Source: Ochrobactrum sp. BTU1 (GTDB taxonomy: Bacteria > Pseudomonadota > Alphaproteobacteria > Rhizobiales > Rhizobiaceae). Taken from it: 64,000 nt of DNA. The stretch lies in NCBI GenBank assembly GCA_018798825.1, contig CP076354.1, positions 1,550,001 to 1,614,000 of the forward strand. Reading direction: 5' to 3'. A program made the position numbers and the translations under genes. Positions 19,115 through 28,604 of this stretch are shown one piece after another (position 1 is the stretch's first letter; every line of letters starts with the position of its first letter). The notes beneath the pieces are model-generated. The model was not told the DNA's origin. It saw only the letters and a list, made by a program, of their open reading frames with translations, and did no database searches.

Positions 19115-20266
19115 ATGGCCCTTCACTTCGAGCCGGAAGAATTCGCCGCACGTCGCGACCGTCTGATCTTGAAGATGGAGGAAGAGAAACTGGATGCTTT
19201 GCTGCTTTTCGCGCAGGAAAGCATGTATTGGCTGACCGGCTATGACACGTTCGGCTTTTGCTTTTTCCAGTGTCTCGTTGTCAAAGCCGACGGTACAAGC
19301 GTGTTGATGACGCGCTCCGCCGATCTAAGGCAAGCGCGCCATACCTCTAACATCGAGAATATCGTTGTCTGGACTGATCGCGACAATGCGAACCCGGCAA
19401 TCGATCTGCGCAACATTCTCACTGAGCTTGATCTGCTCGGCACGCGCATCGGTATCGAATACCAAACCCACGGCCTCACCGGTGCCAATGCCCGCAAACT
19501 TGATGAGCAGTTGCAGAGCTTTGCCAAGCTCTATGATGCATCGGGCATGGTCGACAGTTTGCGCCTTCTCAAAAGCCCTGCTGAAATTGCTTTCACCAAG
19601 CGCGCAGCGGAACTCAGTGATGATGCGCTTGATGCGGCCCTGAAACTGGTCAAGGCTGGCGCGAGTGAAGCCGATATTCTCGCTGCGATGATGGCAGCTA
19701 ATTTTGCAGGCGATGGTGACTATCCGGCCAATGAATATATTATCGGCTCTGGAGCAGATGCCCTGCTTTGCCGCTACAAAGCGGGACGCCGCACGCTTTC
19801 CGCTAATGACCAGCTCACGCTCGAATGGTCAGGCGTTTATCGCCATTACCATGCACCGATGATGCGCACGATCATCATTGGTCAGCCAAGGCCTGAACAT
19901 CAAAAGCTTTATGACGCCGCACGCGAAGCGTTGGAAGCCGTTGAAGAAGCCATGACACCTGCTTCGACATTCGGCGATGTATTCGACGCGCATTCGCGCA
20001 CGATGGAGGCGCATGGCCTTACCCGGCACAGGCTCAATGCCTGTGGTTATTCTGTGGGCGCACGCTTTACGCCATCATGGATGGACCCGCAGATGTTCTA
20101 TTCGGGCAGTCCTGAAAGCATCCAGCCTGATATGACGCTCTTTGCGCACATGATCATCATGGATTCCGACACGGAAACGGCGATGACACTGGGGCAAACA
20201 TATCTCACCACAAATGGTGCAGCTCTGCCATTGTCCCGCCATTCTCTTGATATCATTGCCAAGTAG
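19115..20266 (+). CDS. M24 (pita-bread) family protein lacking the metal-ligand residues
   Basis: A 383-residue protein with the creatinase N-terminal domain (about 10-140) and the M24 pita-bread domain (about 150-370). The usual Asp, Asp, His, Glu, Glu metal ligands are missing. The 'DxG...SDxTRT' region reads 'LEWSGVYRHYHAPMMRT' (236-251). The 'GHGIG' region reads 'GYSVG'. The two Glu-containing strands read 'FAHMIIM' and 'LGQTYLTTNG'. It therefore resembles creatinase or ectoine hydrolase (DoeA) more than Xaa-Pro peptidases. Annotation as an aminopeptidase would be misleading. TAAGGAGA precedes the ATG and it is in operon with pgeF. Confidence 0.85.
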   Translation: MALHFEPEEFAARRDRLILKMEEEKLDALLLFAQESMYWLTGYDTFGFCFFQCLVVKADGTSVLMTRSADLRQARHTSNIENIVVWTDRDNANPAIDLRNILTELDLLGTRIGIEYQTHGLTGANARKLDEQLQSFAKLYDASGMVDSLRLLKSPAEIAFTKRAAELSDDALDAALKLVKAGASEADILAAMMAANFAGDGDYPANEYIIGSGADALLCRYKAGRRTLSANDQLTLEWSGVYRHYHAPMMRTIIIGQPRPEHQKLYDAAREALEAVEEAMTPASTFGDVFDAHSRTMEAHGLTRHRLNACGYSVGARFTPSWMDPQMFYSGSPESIQPDMTLFAHMIIMDSDTETAMTLGQTYLTTNGAALPLSRHSLDIIAK

Positions 20267-20332
20267 CGCACAATCGGCGATAAATCCGACTGGCGCGGGA
20301 GTGGTCTGCGCTTTCAGGAGATGAAGCTGAAC

Positions 20333-20920
20333 ATGAACAAGGCACATCTTTCCGTGATGCTGTTGCTTGCTGGACTGCTTGCCGCCTGCAATAGCACTGA
20401 ATCTGCATTGAACGTGCAGGGCGCCAATCAGCAATCCGGACAAACCACAACGCCACCTACGGGCCAAACGACTGACCCGGCAGCGACGCCTGCTGCCACA
20501 ACGCCCGCACAGACAACGACGCCGACAACACCGCAGCGTTCAGCATCGCTGAAGCCGGGCAAGCTTTATATTGCTCCCATTATCGGAGCACCGGTTAATG
20601 TGGTCACGCCCCTCACCCATCGCATCAATGACGATGCGCGTGCAAAGGGCGTAGAGCTTTCAGGCAACAATGGCGCCGATGCAGCCTACGTCATGAAGGG
20701 CTATTTCTCGGTCTTGTCCGAAGATAATCAGACGACCGTACTCTATGTCTGGGACGTTATGGATGCCACCGGTAACCGCCTGCATCGCATTCAAGGGCAG
20801 GAAAAAGTGCCGGGAGCTGCGGCAGACTCATGGAGCATCGTCCCGCCTTCTGCCATGCAATCAATCGCCGACAAGACCATGCAGGAATATTCGACCTGGC
20901 TTGCGGCAAATCGCGCATGA
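20333..20920 (+). CDS. lipoprotein of unknown function with Thr/Pro-rich linker
   Basis: A 195-residue protein. The signal peptide ends in the lipobox LAAC (from ATG 20333). A linker of about 50 residues rich in Thr, Pro, Gln and Ala follows. The folded part begins at 'KPGKLYIAPIIGAPVNVVTPLTHRINDDARAKGVEL'. It ends with 'MQEYSTWLAANRA'. ATG 20321 sits directly on the Shine-Dalgarno AGGAG, so 20333 (12 bases away) is the better start. The conserved part resembles lipoproteins found beside lgt/prs in Brucella relatives, but I do not recognise a named family. Same-strand neighbours suggest the long lgt operon. Confidence 0.75.
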   Translation: MNKAHLSVMLLLAGLLAACNSTESALNVQGANQQSGQTTTPPTGQTTDPAATPAATTPAQTTTPTTPQRSASLKPGKLYIAPIIGAPVNVVTPLTHRINDDARAKGVELSGNNGADAAYVMKGYFSVLSEDNQTTVLYVWDVMDATGNRLHRIQGQEKVPGAAADSWSIVPPSAMQSIADKTMQEYSTWLAANRA

Positions 20921-21248
20921 GAAAGCACTTATGCGGCAAAAGACTGAAATCTTTTGCTGAATCATGGGTGAAGCCCTGTGGGAAAGCACTTTGCGGAGGC
21001 TTTTTACTGTAATTGTGGCCAGACAGGACTTGCAATGACGGTGACTCTTTGCAATAGGCCGCTCATTCGAGAAAACCTTGAAAGCTGCGGCACTTGACAC
21101 CTTGTGAAAGAGTACGCGGCTTTAAAGTTTTTAAGAGTGGCATAGCGTAACCGAACTTGCTTCGGCTCACGTTCACATAAGAGATTACGTCCGTTTCACG
21201 GACTTTTTGCGACAGAACGAAACTGCTCCGGCTTCAGAGGCAAAAAGA
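20921..21248 (+). promoter_or_regulatory. 328-bp leader of prs with terminator-like hairpins
   Basis: A hairpin with arms AAGCC/GGCTT followed by TTT (about 20969-21007) may end the lipoprotein transcript. A second, GTCCG-TTTCA-CGGAC followed by five T (21189-21207), lies 42 bases before the prs ATG and has the form of an intrinsic terminator. Placed in the leader it could be an attenuator; no antiterminator was worked out. Confidence 0.4.
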
Positions 21249-22181
21249 ATGAAACTTTTCGCAGGCAACTCCAACCGGGTTCTTGCCGAATCCGTTGCTC
21301 AATATCTCAACATCCCGCTCGGTAAGGCCAGTGTTCGCCGTTTTGCCGATCAGGAAATCTTCGTAGAGATTCAGGAAAACGTGCGCGGCGAAGACGTATT
21401 CGTTCTGCAATCGACCTCCTACCCGGCAAACGACAATCTGATGGAACTGCTGATCATGATCGACGCGTTTCGTCGTTCGTCAGCACGCCGCATCACTGCC
21501 GTTCTCCCTTATTTCGGCTATGCTCGTCAGGATCGTAAGCCAGGCCCACGCACGCCGATCTCGGCAAAGCTGGTTGCCAACCTCATCACCGAAGCCGGTG
21601 CAAACCGCGTGTTGACGCTTGATCTTCATGCAGGTCAGATTCAGGGCTTCTTCGATATTCCTACCGACAACCTCTATGCTGTTCCGGTCATTGCGCGCGA
21701 TGTGAAGGCAAACTACCCGACCGGCAATTGCATGGTCGTTTCGCCAGACGTTGGCGGTGTTGTTCGTGCTCGCTCGCTCGCAAAGCGTATCGATGCTCAG
21801 CTCGCAATCGTTGATAAGCGCCGTGAACGTCCGGGTGAATCGGAAGTCATGAACGTCATTGGTGACGTCAGCGGCAAAGACTGCCTGCTGTTCGACGATA
21901 TCGTCGATTCCGGCGGCACGCTCTGCAATGCGGCCGAAGCTCTGCTTGCCAAGGGCGCGAAAAGCGTCACCGCTTACATCACACACGGCGTTCTGTCGGG
22001 TGGCGCTGTTGCCCGTATCGCTTCTTCAAAGCTGAAAGAGTTGGTCATAACCGACTCGATCCAGCCAACAACCGCCATCAACGACGCTCCAAATATCCGC
22101 GTTCTGTCGATCTCCAGCCTCATCGGTGAAGCTGTTGCGCGCACCGCCGCTGAAGAGTCGGTTTCAAGCCTGTTCGATTAA
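21249..22181 (+). CDS. prs: ribose-phosphate pyrophosphokinase (PRPP synthetase)
   Basis: A 310-residue cytoplasmic enzyme making PRPP from ribose 5-phosphate and ATP, feeding purines, pyrimidines, His, Trp and NAD. Motifs are '[20 protein letters not shown]', the flexible loop '[20 protein letters not shown]', and the PRPP-binding loop '[12 protein letters not shown]'. ATG 21249 is the conserved start; an upstream GTG/ATG frame to 21207 adds 14 unconserved residues. It converges with chrA, their stop regions overlapping by 18 bases. Confidence 0.98.
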   Translation: MKLFAGNSNRVLAESVAQYLNIPLGKASVRRFADQEIFVEIQENVRGEDVFVLQSTSYPANDNLMELLIMIDAFRRSSARRITAVLPYFGYARQDRKPGPRTPISAKLVANLITEAGANRVLTLDLHAGQIQGFFDIPTDNLYAVPVIARDVKANYPTGNCMVVSPDVGGVVRARSLAKRIDAQLAIVDKRRERPGESEVMNVIGDVSGKDCLLFDDIVDSGGTLCNAAEALLAKGAKSVTAYITHGVLSGGAVARIASSKLKELVITDSIQPTTAINDAPNIRVLSISSLIGEAVARTAAEESVSSLFD

Positions 22182-23465
22182 TTTAATTACAATGCCCAGA
22201 CATGCCGCAAGCAATAGCACGAGCGGCATGTTGAGCCTCAGAACGATAAGCAATAATGCCGCCGCGCCTGCGATCAGGACGGCGGCATTGTCTATTGTGC
22301 TCCACACTGGCGTTGGCAGCGTGAAGGCACCGAGTGGCACTTCCCGAACCTGTGCAAACAAGACGTGCAGCGAGAACCAGAGCGCCAGATTGGCAATCAC
22401 GCCGACCACCGCCGCCGTGATCCCGCCAAGCATGGCGGACAGCCAGCGCAGCTGACGCAGACGCTCCACAAAGGGCGCACCAGCCAGTATCCAGAGAAAG
22501 CACGGCACGAAGGTAAACCAGAGGGCGATTAACCCGCCCACAAGCCCGCCGACCAGTGGCGGCAGGCCAGACAGATTGGCTGCACCCACAAAACCGACGA
22601 AGACCAACACTAATATCAATGGCCCCGGTGTGGTTTCGGCCAGTCCCAGACCGGTCAGCATTTCACCGGGTTGCATCCAGCCGAAATGCTCGACAGCTTG
22701 CTGCGCTGTATAGGACAGCGCTGCATAGGCTCCGCCAAAAGTGACGGCTGCAAGCTTAGAAAAGAACGCGGCCTCAGCTGTGAATACATGCTGCTCGCCC
22801 AAGATCAGATACAGCGCAATGAGTGGCGCCAGCCACAGGCCACCCCAGATGAGAGTTTGCAGCGAAAACTCTCGAAATGCATGGGGAGCTGCGTGTGTAA
22901 CAGAAGTAGCCACACCACCGCCTTGCAGCAAATGACGCAAACCGCCAGCTAAAGCTGCGAGCAGCACGACAATAGGAAAAGGTAGCTTCAGAAGCGCAAT
23001 CGCAACAAAGGCGGCAATCGCTATCACATAAGAAAAGCCGGAAGCCAATGTGCGCTTCGCCATCCGGTAAAGCGCTTCAAACACCACCGCCAGCACTGCC
23101 GCCTTGAGGCCGAACAACAGACCAGCAACAATATCGACGTGTCCAAAGGCAACATAAAGCGCCGACAGAGCCAGCATCACGCTCGCACCGGGCAAAACAA
23201 ACAAAAGCCCTGCCAGCAACCCGCCGCGCCAGCCTTTGACAGCCCAACCCGCATAGGTCGCAAGCTGCATGGCTTCAGGTCCCGGCAGCAACATACAGAA
23301 ATTAAGGGCGTGGATCAGCCGTTCCTGATCCATCCAGCGCTTTTCATCAACAAGGATGCGCTGCAACATGGCAATCTGCGCAGCTGGTCCGCCAAACGAC
23401 AAAAGCCCGACTTTGCCAAAAGTAACAAACAATTCTCGGAAATCAGGCTGCGGCGCTGTCGTCAT
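22164..23465 (-). CDS. chrA: chromate transporter ChrA (two-domain, long form)
   Basis: A 433-residue inner-membrane protein of the chromate ion transporter family. It has the two-CHR-domain layout: the N-terminal half starts '[29 protein letters not shown]' and '[17 protein letters not shown]'. The C-terminal half repeats it with '[19 protein letters not shown]' and '[20 protein letters not shown]'. About ten to twelve hydrophobic helices are predicted. ChrA extrudes chromate coupled to the proton gradient. Its stop lies inside the 3' end of convergent prs. No regulator of the chr type is adjacent. Confidence 0.95.
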   Translation of the reverse strand: MTTAPQPDFRELFVTFGKVGLLSFGGPAAQIAMLQRILVDEKRWMDQERLIHALNFCMLLPGPEAMQLATYAGWAVKGWRGGLLAGLLFVLPGASVMLALSALYVAFGHVDIVAGLLFGLKAAVLAVVFEALYRMAKRTLASGFSYVIAIAAFVAIALLKLPFPIVVLLAALAGGLRHLLQGGGVATSVTHAAPHAFREFSLQTLIWGGLWLAPLIALYLILGEQHVFTAEAAFFSKLAAVTFGGAYAALSYTAQQAVEHFGWMQPGEMLTGLGLAETTPGPLILVLVFVGFVGAANLSGLPPLVGGLVGGLIALWFTFVPCFLWILAGAPFVERLRQLRWLSAMLGGITAAVVGVIANLALWFSLHVLFAQVREVPLGAFTLPTPVWSTIDNAAVLIAGAAALLLIVLRLNMPLVLLLAACLGIVIKLIEQA

Positions 23466-23540
23466 TCTTGCTCTCTGTAAAATCCTCCCAGCAGTTACCG
23501 AGGATCATTACAGGTTCATGACGGTTTGCACAGAGCCGCT

Positions 23541-25085
23541 TTATTCAGCGGCAGTCGCTTCCTCCGCCTGATCATCGGGAGCATTTGGGTCGCCCGGTGC
23601 CGTCTCACATTCGAGATCCGGGAAGTTCACAATGCGCAAGCCTTTGAAATCATTGCGCACGACCAGCAATCCACGCTCTTCGAAATAGGTCAGCAAACGT
23701 CGGGCACGACTTAGCGAATGGGTGCCGTAAGCACGCGCGAGTGCCGCATCCGAAGGGCATATAGCGCCCGTTACCGCCGCCTGTGCGACAATCAGAAACA
23801 CACCCTGCACGTCATCTGTGAGGCTTTCAGACAGCGCCAATGCCTTCTGCCATGTCTCACCGGTGGCTACATCGCTCTCAATGCTTGCTTGCGCAACCGC
23901 AAGACGACGACGGAAAGCAGGCAAAGCCAGCGGCTCACCCGGAACGCGGTGAATGCGGCAGCGCACAAGAAAATCCTGATAAAGCACCGCGACCGAACGG
24001 AAAGACGCTTCGGGATCATCAACGATCTCGCGCATCACCTTCTCAAGCAGACTGTCGCGCTCGGCTTCCACAATGCCGGGAAACAATGGCGCTTCAACCG
24101 GCTCTGCTTCCGGCTTTGGCTTTGCCACCTGCGCCAGAATTTCTGCCGTCGATGGTGGCGGAGGCGGTGGTGGCGTGCGGCGAACAACAGTCCGGATTTC
24201 TTCAGGCGCTGGTGTGAAGATCAGATCGCGCGCGTCTTCCGGTGCATCAGGCAACGGCATGAGTTTTGGCGACGATGAACGCGCAGAAGTTTCGACCTTT
24301 CCGATTTTGATCGGCAACGGGCGGCGCGATAAGGCCGGTCCAAGCGCAATGAAATGACCGCGTTGCAGATCGCGGAACTGCTCTGCCTGCTTACGCTCCA
24401 TCCCGAGAAGATCAGAGGCGCGCGCCATATCAATATCAAGAAAGGTGCGGCCCATCAGGAAGTTCGATGCTTCGGCAGCGACATTCTTGGCAAGCTTTGC
24501 AAGGCGCTGTGTGGCAATCACACCGGCCAGACCACGCTTGCGGCCACGACACATCAGGTTCGTCATGGCACCCAGCGAGAGCTTACGCGCTTCATCTGAT
24601 ACTTCGCCTGCAGCAGCAGGCGCAAAGAGCTGAGCTTCGTCAACCACAACCAGCATCGGATACCAGTAATCACGCTCTGCATCGAACAGTCCGCCGAGGA
24701 AAGCAGCTGCCGCACGCATCTGCTGCTCGACATCCAGACCTTCGAGATTGAGCACGACCGACACGCGATGCTGGCGAATGCGGCTCGCAATACGCGTGAG
24801 TTCCGCTTCCGAGCGGGCAGCATCGACAACCACATGGCCGTAAAGATCGGCAAGCGTTACGAAATCGCCTTCAGGATCGATGATGCACTGCTGCACCCAT
24901 TGCGCGCTCTGCTCTAGCAGGCGGCGCAGCAGATGCGACTTGCCGGAGCCGGAATTACCCTGCACCAGAAGACGTGTTGCGAGAAGCTCTTCAAGATCAA
25001 GCATGGCCTGCTTGCCACCACCAAGCGCCGCTGCCGAGGCAGAGCCGCTTCCAGCAACAGAACCCATGTCGATACCGACCTGCAT
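23541..25085 (-). CDS. HerA-like ATPase (DUF87 family), stand-alone
   Basis: A 514-residue FtsK/HerA-superfamily ATPase. Walker A is 'GNSGSGKSHLLRRLL' at about 43-57, Walker B is 'LVVVDEAQLFAP', and the sensor region is 'LMCRGRKRGLAGVIATQRLAKLAKN', typical of HerA/DUF87. The C-terminal 200 residues are Pro/Glu-rich and then contain a winged-helix-like end ('SRARRLLTYFEERGLLVV'). HerA proteins usually work with a NurA nuclease in end resection or defence. None is encoded here; chrA follows. DNA translocation or processing is plausible but not shown. Confidence 0.85.
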   Translation of the reverse strand: MQVGIDMGSVAGSGSASAAALGGGKQAMLDLEELLATRLLVQGNSGSGKSHLLRRLLEQSAQWVQQCIIDPEGDFVTLADLYGHVVVDAARSEAELTRIASRIRQHRVSVVLNLEGLDVEQQMRAAAAFLGGLFDAERDYWYPMLVVVDEAQLFAPAAAGEVSDEARKLSLGAMTNLMCRGRKRGLAGVIATQRLAKLAKNVAAEASNFLMGRTFLDIDMARASDLLGMERKQAEQFRDLQRGHFIALGPALSRRPLPIKIGKVETSARSSSPKLMPLPDAPEDARDLIFTPAPEEIRTVVRRTPPPPPPPSTAEILAQVAKPKPEAEPVEAPLFPGIVEAERDSLLEKVMREIVDDPEASFRSVAVLYQDFLVRCRIHRVPGEPLALPAFRRRLAVAQASIESDVATGETWQKALALSESLTDDVQGVFLIVAQAAVTGAICPSDAALARAYGTHSLSRARRLLTYFEERGLLVVRNDFKGLRIVNFPDLECETAPGDPNAPDDQAEEATAAE

Positions 25086-25418
25086 CTCGTTTCCTTTGTT
25101 TCATAAATGATATAACGACTCGCAATACAAAGGCGGTCGATCAGCGATGCGCTTAACATTTTTGACGTGGCCAATGCCACCCGTTAAGACAAAAGCCCAC
25201 AGAAGCTGTGTTTCACAGGCAAAAAACTTGCACATGGAATGCCTATGGTCTATAGGCCTGCCATCCGCGTAGACACCCTTGGAGGCAACGCGGAATGGAG
25301 CGGTCCGGTCTTTCACTCTGTGAGGGGCATTTCGGGCTGTTTCATGTCGTTCGCTGGAGCATGAAAATGCTCAGTTAAAACTGCGATCGACACTCCAGTA
25401 ACTTTGAAAGGTAATGCC
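25086..25418. promoter_or_regulatory. 333-bp divergent region between HerA-like gene and rplY
   Basis: No gene is seen. A small hairpin CACAG/CTGTG (about 25198-25210) is followed on the minus strand by GGCTTTT. The remainder upstream of rplY has short inverted elements ('GCCTATGGTCTATAGGC', about 25240-25256) and may form a leader for the ribosomal protein mRNA. No known ribosomal-leader motif could be identified by eye. Confidence 0.35.
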
Positions 25419-26039
25419 ATGAGCGATACTTACGTGCTCAAGGCCGATCTGCGCAGCCGGGTTGGTAAGGGGTCCTCCCGCGAACTTCGCCGCAACGGCC
25501 TGATTCCTGCAGTCATCTATGGCGACAAGCAGGAGCCAATCTCGATTGCTGTTTCCTATAAGGAAATCTTCTACAAGATCCACGGCGGCGGCTTCAAAAC
25601 CACTGTTGCTACGATCGAAGTAGACGGCAAGAAGATCCAGGTTCTCCCTAAAGACTACCAGCTGGATCCAGTTCGCGACTTCCCACAGCACGTTGACTTC
25701 CTCCGCGTTTCCGCGAAGTCGGTTGTTCACGTCAACGTTCCAGTTCACTTCAAGAACGAAGAAGCAGCACCGGGCATCAAGCGCGGCGGCGTTCTCAACA
25801 TCGTTCGTCACGACGTTGAACTGATCGTTCCAGCGAACGCGATTCCAGAAGCTCTCGAATTCGACCTCACCGGTCTCGAAATCGGCGATTCGGTTCACAT
25901 TTCGGCTATCAAGCTGCCGAAGGGTGCAACTGCTGCTATTCAGGACCGTGACTTCACGATCGCCACCATTGCTGCACCTGCCGGCCTCAAGTCGGAAGAA
26001 AATGCAGAAGGCGAAGCAGAAGCCAACGAAAGCGAATAA
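25419..26039 (+). CDS. rplY: 50S ribosomal protein L25 / general stress protein Ctc
   Basis: A 206-residue CTC-type L25 that binds 5S rRNA. The N-terminal L25 domain ('[29 protein letters not shown]') covers residues 1 to about 92. The beta-rich TL5 C-terminal domain spans about 95-185 ('[35 protein letters not shown]'). The tail is Glu/Ala-rich. ATG 25419 has AAAGG upstream; five codons further up another ATG is unlikely. pth follows after 30 bases, the usual rplY-pth-ychF order. Confidence 0.96.
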   Translation: MSDTYVLKADLRSRVGKGSSRELRRNGLIPAVIYGDKQEPISIAVSYKEIFYKIHGGGFKTTVATIEVDGKKIQVLPKDYQLDPVRDFPQHVDFLRVSAKSVVHVNVPVHFKNEEAAPGIKRGGVLNIVRHDVELIVPANAIPEALEFDLTGLEIGDSVHISAIKLPKGATAAIQDRDFTIATIAAPAGLKSEENAEGEAEANESE

Positions 26040-26069
26040 TCGCTTTACGCATTATAGGGGCTCTGAACC

Positions 26070-26822
26070 ATGCTGCTCATCGCAGGACTTGGCAATCCCG
26101 GCCCCCAATATGCGCATAACCGACACAATATCGGTTTCATGGCGGTGGATGAAATATTCCGCCGCCATAGATTTTCTAACTGGCAGAAGAAGTTCAAGGC
26201 CGAGATCGCCGATGGCGTGATTGACGGCGAAAAAGTGCTTCTCATCAAGCCAATGACTTTCATGAACCTTTCCGGCCAGTCAATTGGCGAAGCCATGCGC
26301 TTCTACAAGCTGACCCCTTCCGATCTCGTCGTGATCTATGACGAGCTTGACCTTGCGCCTGCAAAGCTGCGCATCAAGACGGGCGGCGGTTCCGGTGGTC
26401 ATAATGGTATCAAATCAATAGACGCCCATGTGCAGGCTTTCCCCGGCGGCAAAGACTATCGCCGTATGCGCCTTGGCATCGGCCATCCGGGCGCAAAAGA
26501 GCTGGTTCACAACCACGTTCTGGGCGACTTCGCCAAAGTCGATAATGAATGGCTGGATAAGCTGTTTGGCGCCATCTCGGACAATATTGGCCTGCTGGCC
26601 AAAAAAGAAGACAACAGCTTCATGAACCGCGTGGCAGTCGTCATGGGTGATGGCAATCAGCGTCCCAACGGCTTCAAAGCTGACCCTGAACAGGCAGCCA
26701 AAGCTCCACCAAAAGCACAGAGCCACATTCGGCAGGCGCGCCAGAGCGCAGCCAAGTCGAACATTCCGGCGAGTGGTCCGATGGCTGAAATGCTGAAAAA
26801 GCTTCTTGGCAAAAAGGACTAA
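26070..26822 (+). CDS. pth: peptidyl-tRNA hydrolase
   Basis: Pth frees tRNA from peptidyl-tRNA that has dropped off the ribosome. Motifs are '[20 protein letters not shown]', with the catalytic His in the NRHNIGF motif, '[17 protein letters not shown]' and '[12 protein letters not shown]'. At 250 residues it is longer than the usual 190-200, because a Lys/Pro/Ala-rich tail of about 55 residues is appended, as seen in other Rhizobiales. The Shine-Dalgarno is AGGGG. The next gene starts three bases after the stop. Confidence 0.97.
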   Translation: MLLIAGLGNPGPQYAHNRHNIGFMAVDEIFRRHRFSNWQKKFKAEIADGVIDGEKVLLIKPMTFMNLSGQSIGEAMRFYKLTPSDLVVIYDELDLAPAKLRIKTGGGSGGHNGIKSIDAHVQAFPGGKDYRRMRLGIGHPGAKELVHNHVLGDFAKVDNEWLDKLFGAISDNIGLLAKKEDNSFMNRVAVVMGDGNQRPNGFKADPEQAAKAPPKAQSHIRQARQSAAKSNIPASGPMAEMLKKLLGKKD

Positions 26823-26825
26823 GCT

Positions 26826-27350
26826 ATGAGCGATGTCGTTTATATGTTTGCAATGAGCCTTGATGGCTTCATCGCCAATGATGATGGCAGCTTTGACTGG
26901 CTGGAACAGTTTCCGCCGGATGACGGCTTCGGCTTCGATGAGTTCATGGCTGGCACCACCGGCATCGTCATGGGACGTGACACTTTTGATGTGGTTCGTA
27001 CTATTCCGGAATGGCCTTATGGCCCACTGCCAGTCGTTGTTGCAACGCATCAGAAATTCGACAATCTGCCAGCAAGCACCGCCACTATGGCTGGTACGCC
27101 AGATGAACTTCTCGCGAAGTTGAAAGCCATGGGAGCGGATGGCCGCATATGGCTCATGGGCGGCGGTGATCTGGCGCGGCAATTTCTTGATGCTGGCCTG
27201 CTTGACATCATCGATATAGGAACTATTCCGGTCATTCTGGGAAGCGGCAAACCGGCTTTCAAAAAATCATCACGCCACTGGCTGGATCTGCAATCCGCCA
27301 AGGCGCTTCATAATGGCGCCGTGCGCTCAATTTACCGCGTAAAGCGATAA
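26826..27350 (+). CDS. dihydrofolate reductase family (RibD C-terminal-like) protein
   Basis: A 174-residue reductase of the RibD_C/DHFR-like superfamily. Recognisable are 'MSLDGFIANDDGSFDWL', 'GIVMGRDTFDVV', and 'IWLMGGGDLARQFLDAGLLDIIDIGTIPVILGSGKPAF'. These bind NADPH, but the substrate is unknown. The gene starts within three bases of the pth stop, using AAGGA inside the pth end, and ychF follows 12 bases later. It is an unusual insertion between pth and ychF, which are normally adjacent. Confidence 0.88.
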   Translation: MSDVVYMFAMSLDGFIANDDGSFDWLEQFPPDDGFGFDEFMAGTTGIVMGRDTFDVVRTIPEWPYGPLPVVVATHQKFDNLPASTATMAGTPDELLAKLKAMGADGRIWLMGGGDLARQFLDAGLLDIIDIGTIPVILGSGKPAFKKSSRHWLDLQSAKALHNGAVRSIYRVKR

Positions 27351-27362
27351 AGGACGAATATC

Positions 27363-28466
27363 ATGGGTTTCAAATGCGGCATCGTCGGTCTGCCTAATGT
27401 CGGCAAGTCCACGCTTTTTAACGCGCTGACCAAGACTGCGGCAGCACAGGCTGCAAACTATCCATTCTGCACCATTGAACCTAATACTGGCGAAGTGGCA
27501 GTTCCCGATCCTCGCCAGAATGGCATTGCGAAGATTGCAGGTTCCAAGGAAATCATCCCGACCCGCATCAACTTCGTTGATATTGCAGGTTTGGTGCGCG
27601 GCGCGTCCAAGGGTGAAGGTCTGGGCAACCAGTTCCTCGCCAACATCCGTGAAGTCGATGCGATCGTGCATGTTCTTCGTTGCTTTGAAGACGACGACAT
27701 CACCCATGTTGAAGGCCGTATCGATCCTGTATCGGACGCTGAAACTGTTGAAACGGAGTTGATGCTGTCGGACCTCGAAAGCATTGAGCGCCGCATCGTT
27801 CAGATCCGCAAGCGCGCTTCGTCCAAGGACAAGGAAGCAACGACTGTTCTGCCAGTGATGGAACAAGCACTTGAGCTGCTGCAGAACGGCAAGCCGGTTC
27901 GCCTGATGCTGAAAGACATTGCACCAGATGATCTGTTGATCCTCAAGGGTCTTAACCTGCTCACCTCCAAGCCTGTGCTTTATGTCTGCAACGTCGCTGA
28001 AAGCGATGCTGCCAATGGCAATGAGTATAGTGCTGCTGTTGCAAAGATGGCTGCAGAACAGGGTGCTGAAAGCGTCATTATTTCAGCTGCGATTGAAGCT
28101 GAAGTTGCACAGCTCGCTGACGAGGAAGCCAAGGAATATCTCGACGCCATGGGCTTAGAGGAACCGGGCCTCGACCGTCTTATTCGTGCAGGCTACAAGC
28201 TGCTCGACCTCATCACCTATTTCACCGCTGGCCCCAAGGAAACCCGCGCATGGACTATCCGTCGCGGAACCAAAGCTCCGGGCGCTGCTGGCGTGATTCA
28301 TACGGATTTTGAGCGCGGCTTCATTCGTGCACAGACCATCGCCTATGAGGACTACATCAAGTTCAATGGTGAAGTCGGCGCCAAGGAAGCAGGCAAGGCG
28401 CGGGACGAAGGCAAGGAATACATCGTCCATGACGGCGATGTGATGCTGTTCCGCTTCAATACCTGA
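27363..28466 (+). CDS. ychF: redox-regulated ATPase YchF (Obg family)
   Basis: A 367-residue Obg-type P-loop protein. G1 is '[15 protein letters not shown]' near residue 8, the switch region is '[22 protein letters not shown]', a coiled-coil insert follows at about 130-165, and the C-terminal TGS domain contains '[37 protein letters not shown]'. YchF prefers ATP and regulates translation and antioxidant responses. AAAGGA precedes the ATG. It is the last gene of the rplY-pth unit and is followed by a terminator. Confidence 0.97.
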   Translation: MGFKCGIVGLPNVGKSTLFNALTKTAAAQAANYPFCTIEPNTGEVAVPDPRQNGIAKIAGSKEIIPTRINFVDIAGLVRGASKGEGLGNQFLANIREVDAIVHVLRCFEDDDITHVEGRIDPVSDAETVETELMLSDLESIERRIVQIRKRASSKDKEATTVLPVMEQALELLQNGKPVRLMLKDIAPDDLLILKGLNLLTSKPVLYVCNVAESDAANGNEYSAAVAKMAAEQGAESVIISAAIEAEVAQLADEEAKEYLDAMGLEEPGLDRLIRAGYKLLDLITYFTAGPKETRAWTIRRGTKAPGAAGVIHTDFERGFIRAQTIAYEDYIKFNGEVGAKEAGKARDEGKEYIVHDGDVMLFRFNT

Positions 28467-28473
28467 TAAAACA

Positions 28474-28503
28474 AAGGCCGCTACAAAATAGCGGCCTTTT
28501 TTT
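28474..28503 (+). terminator. intrinsic terminator of the rplY-ychF operon
   Basis: Stem AAAGGCCGC/GCGGCCTTT with an 8-base loop, followed by seven T. Confidence 0.92.
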
Positions 28504-28506
28504 CTA

Positions 28507-28555
28507 CGCATGTCTCCCTAAAGTGGGAACCGGTTTTGGGGTTATAGACATGCGC
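28507..28555. repeat. palindromic repeat, module A variant (locus 2)
   Basis: GCATGTCTCCC...AAAGTGGGAACCGGTTTTGGG...GACATGCGC. It has the AAAGTGGGAACCGGTTTT core of module A with diverged arms, between the ychF terminator and the MaoC genes. Confidence 0.75.
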
Positions 28556-28604
28556 AGGCAAAGAAACAGGGCGGCGAATGCCGCTCTGGTGGGAGGAGAC
28601 CGGA

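Noticed and set aside
25086..25418. tRNA or known ribosomal leader upstream of rplY
   Set aside because: No cloverleaf and no recognisable leader motif by eye; kept only as an undefined region.
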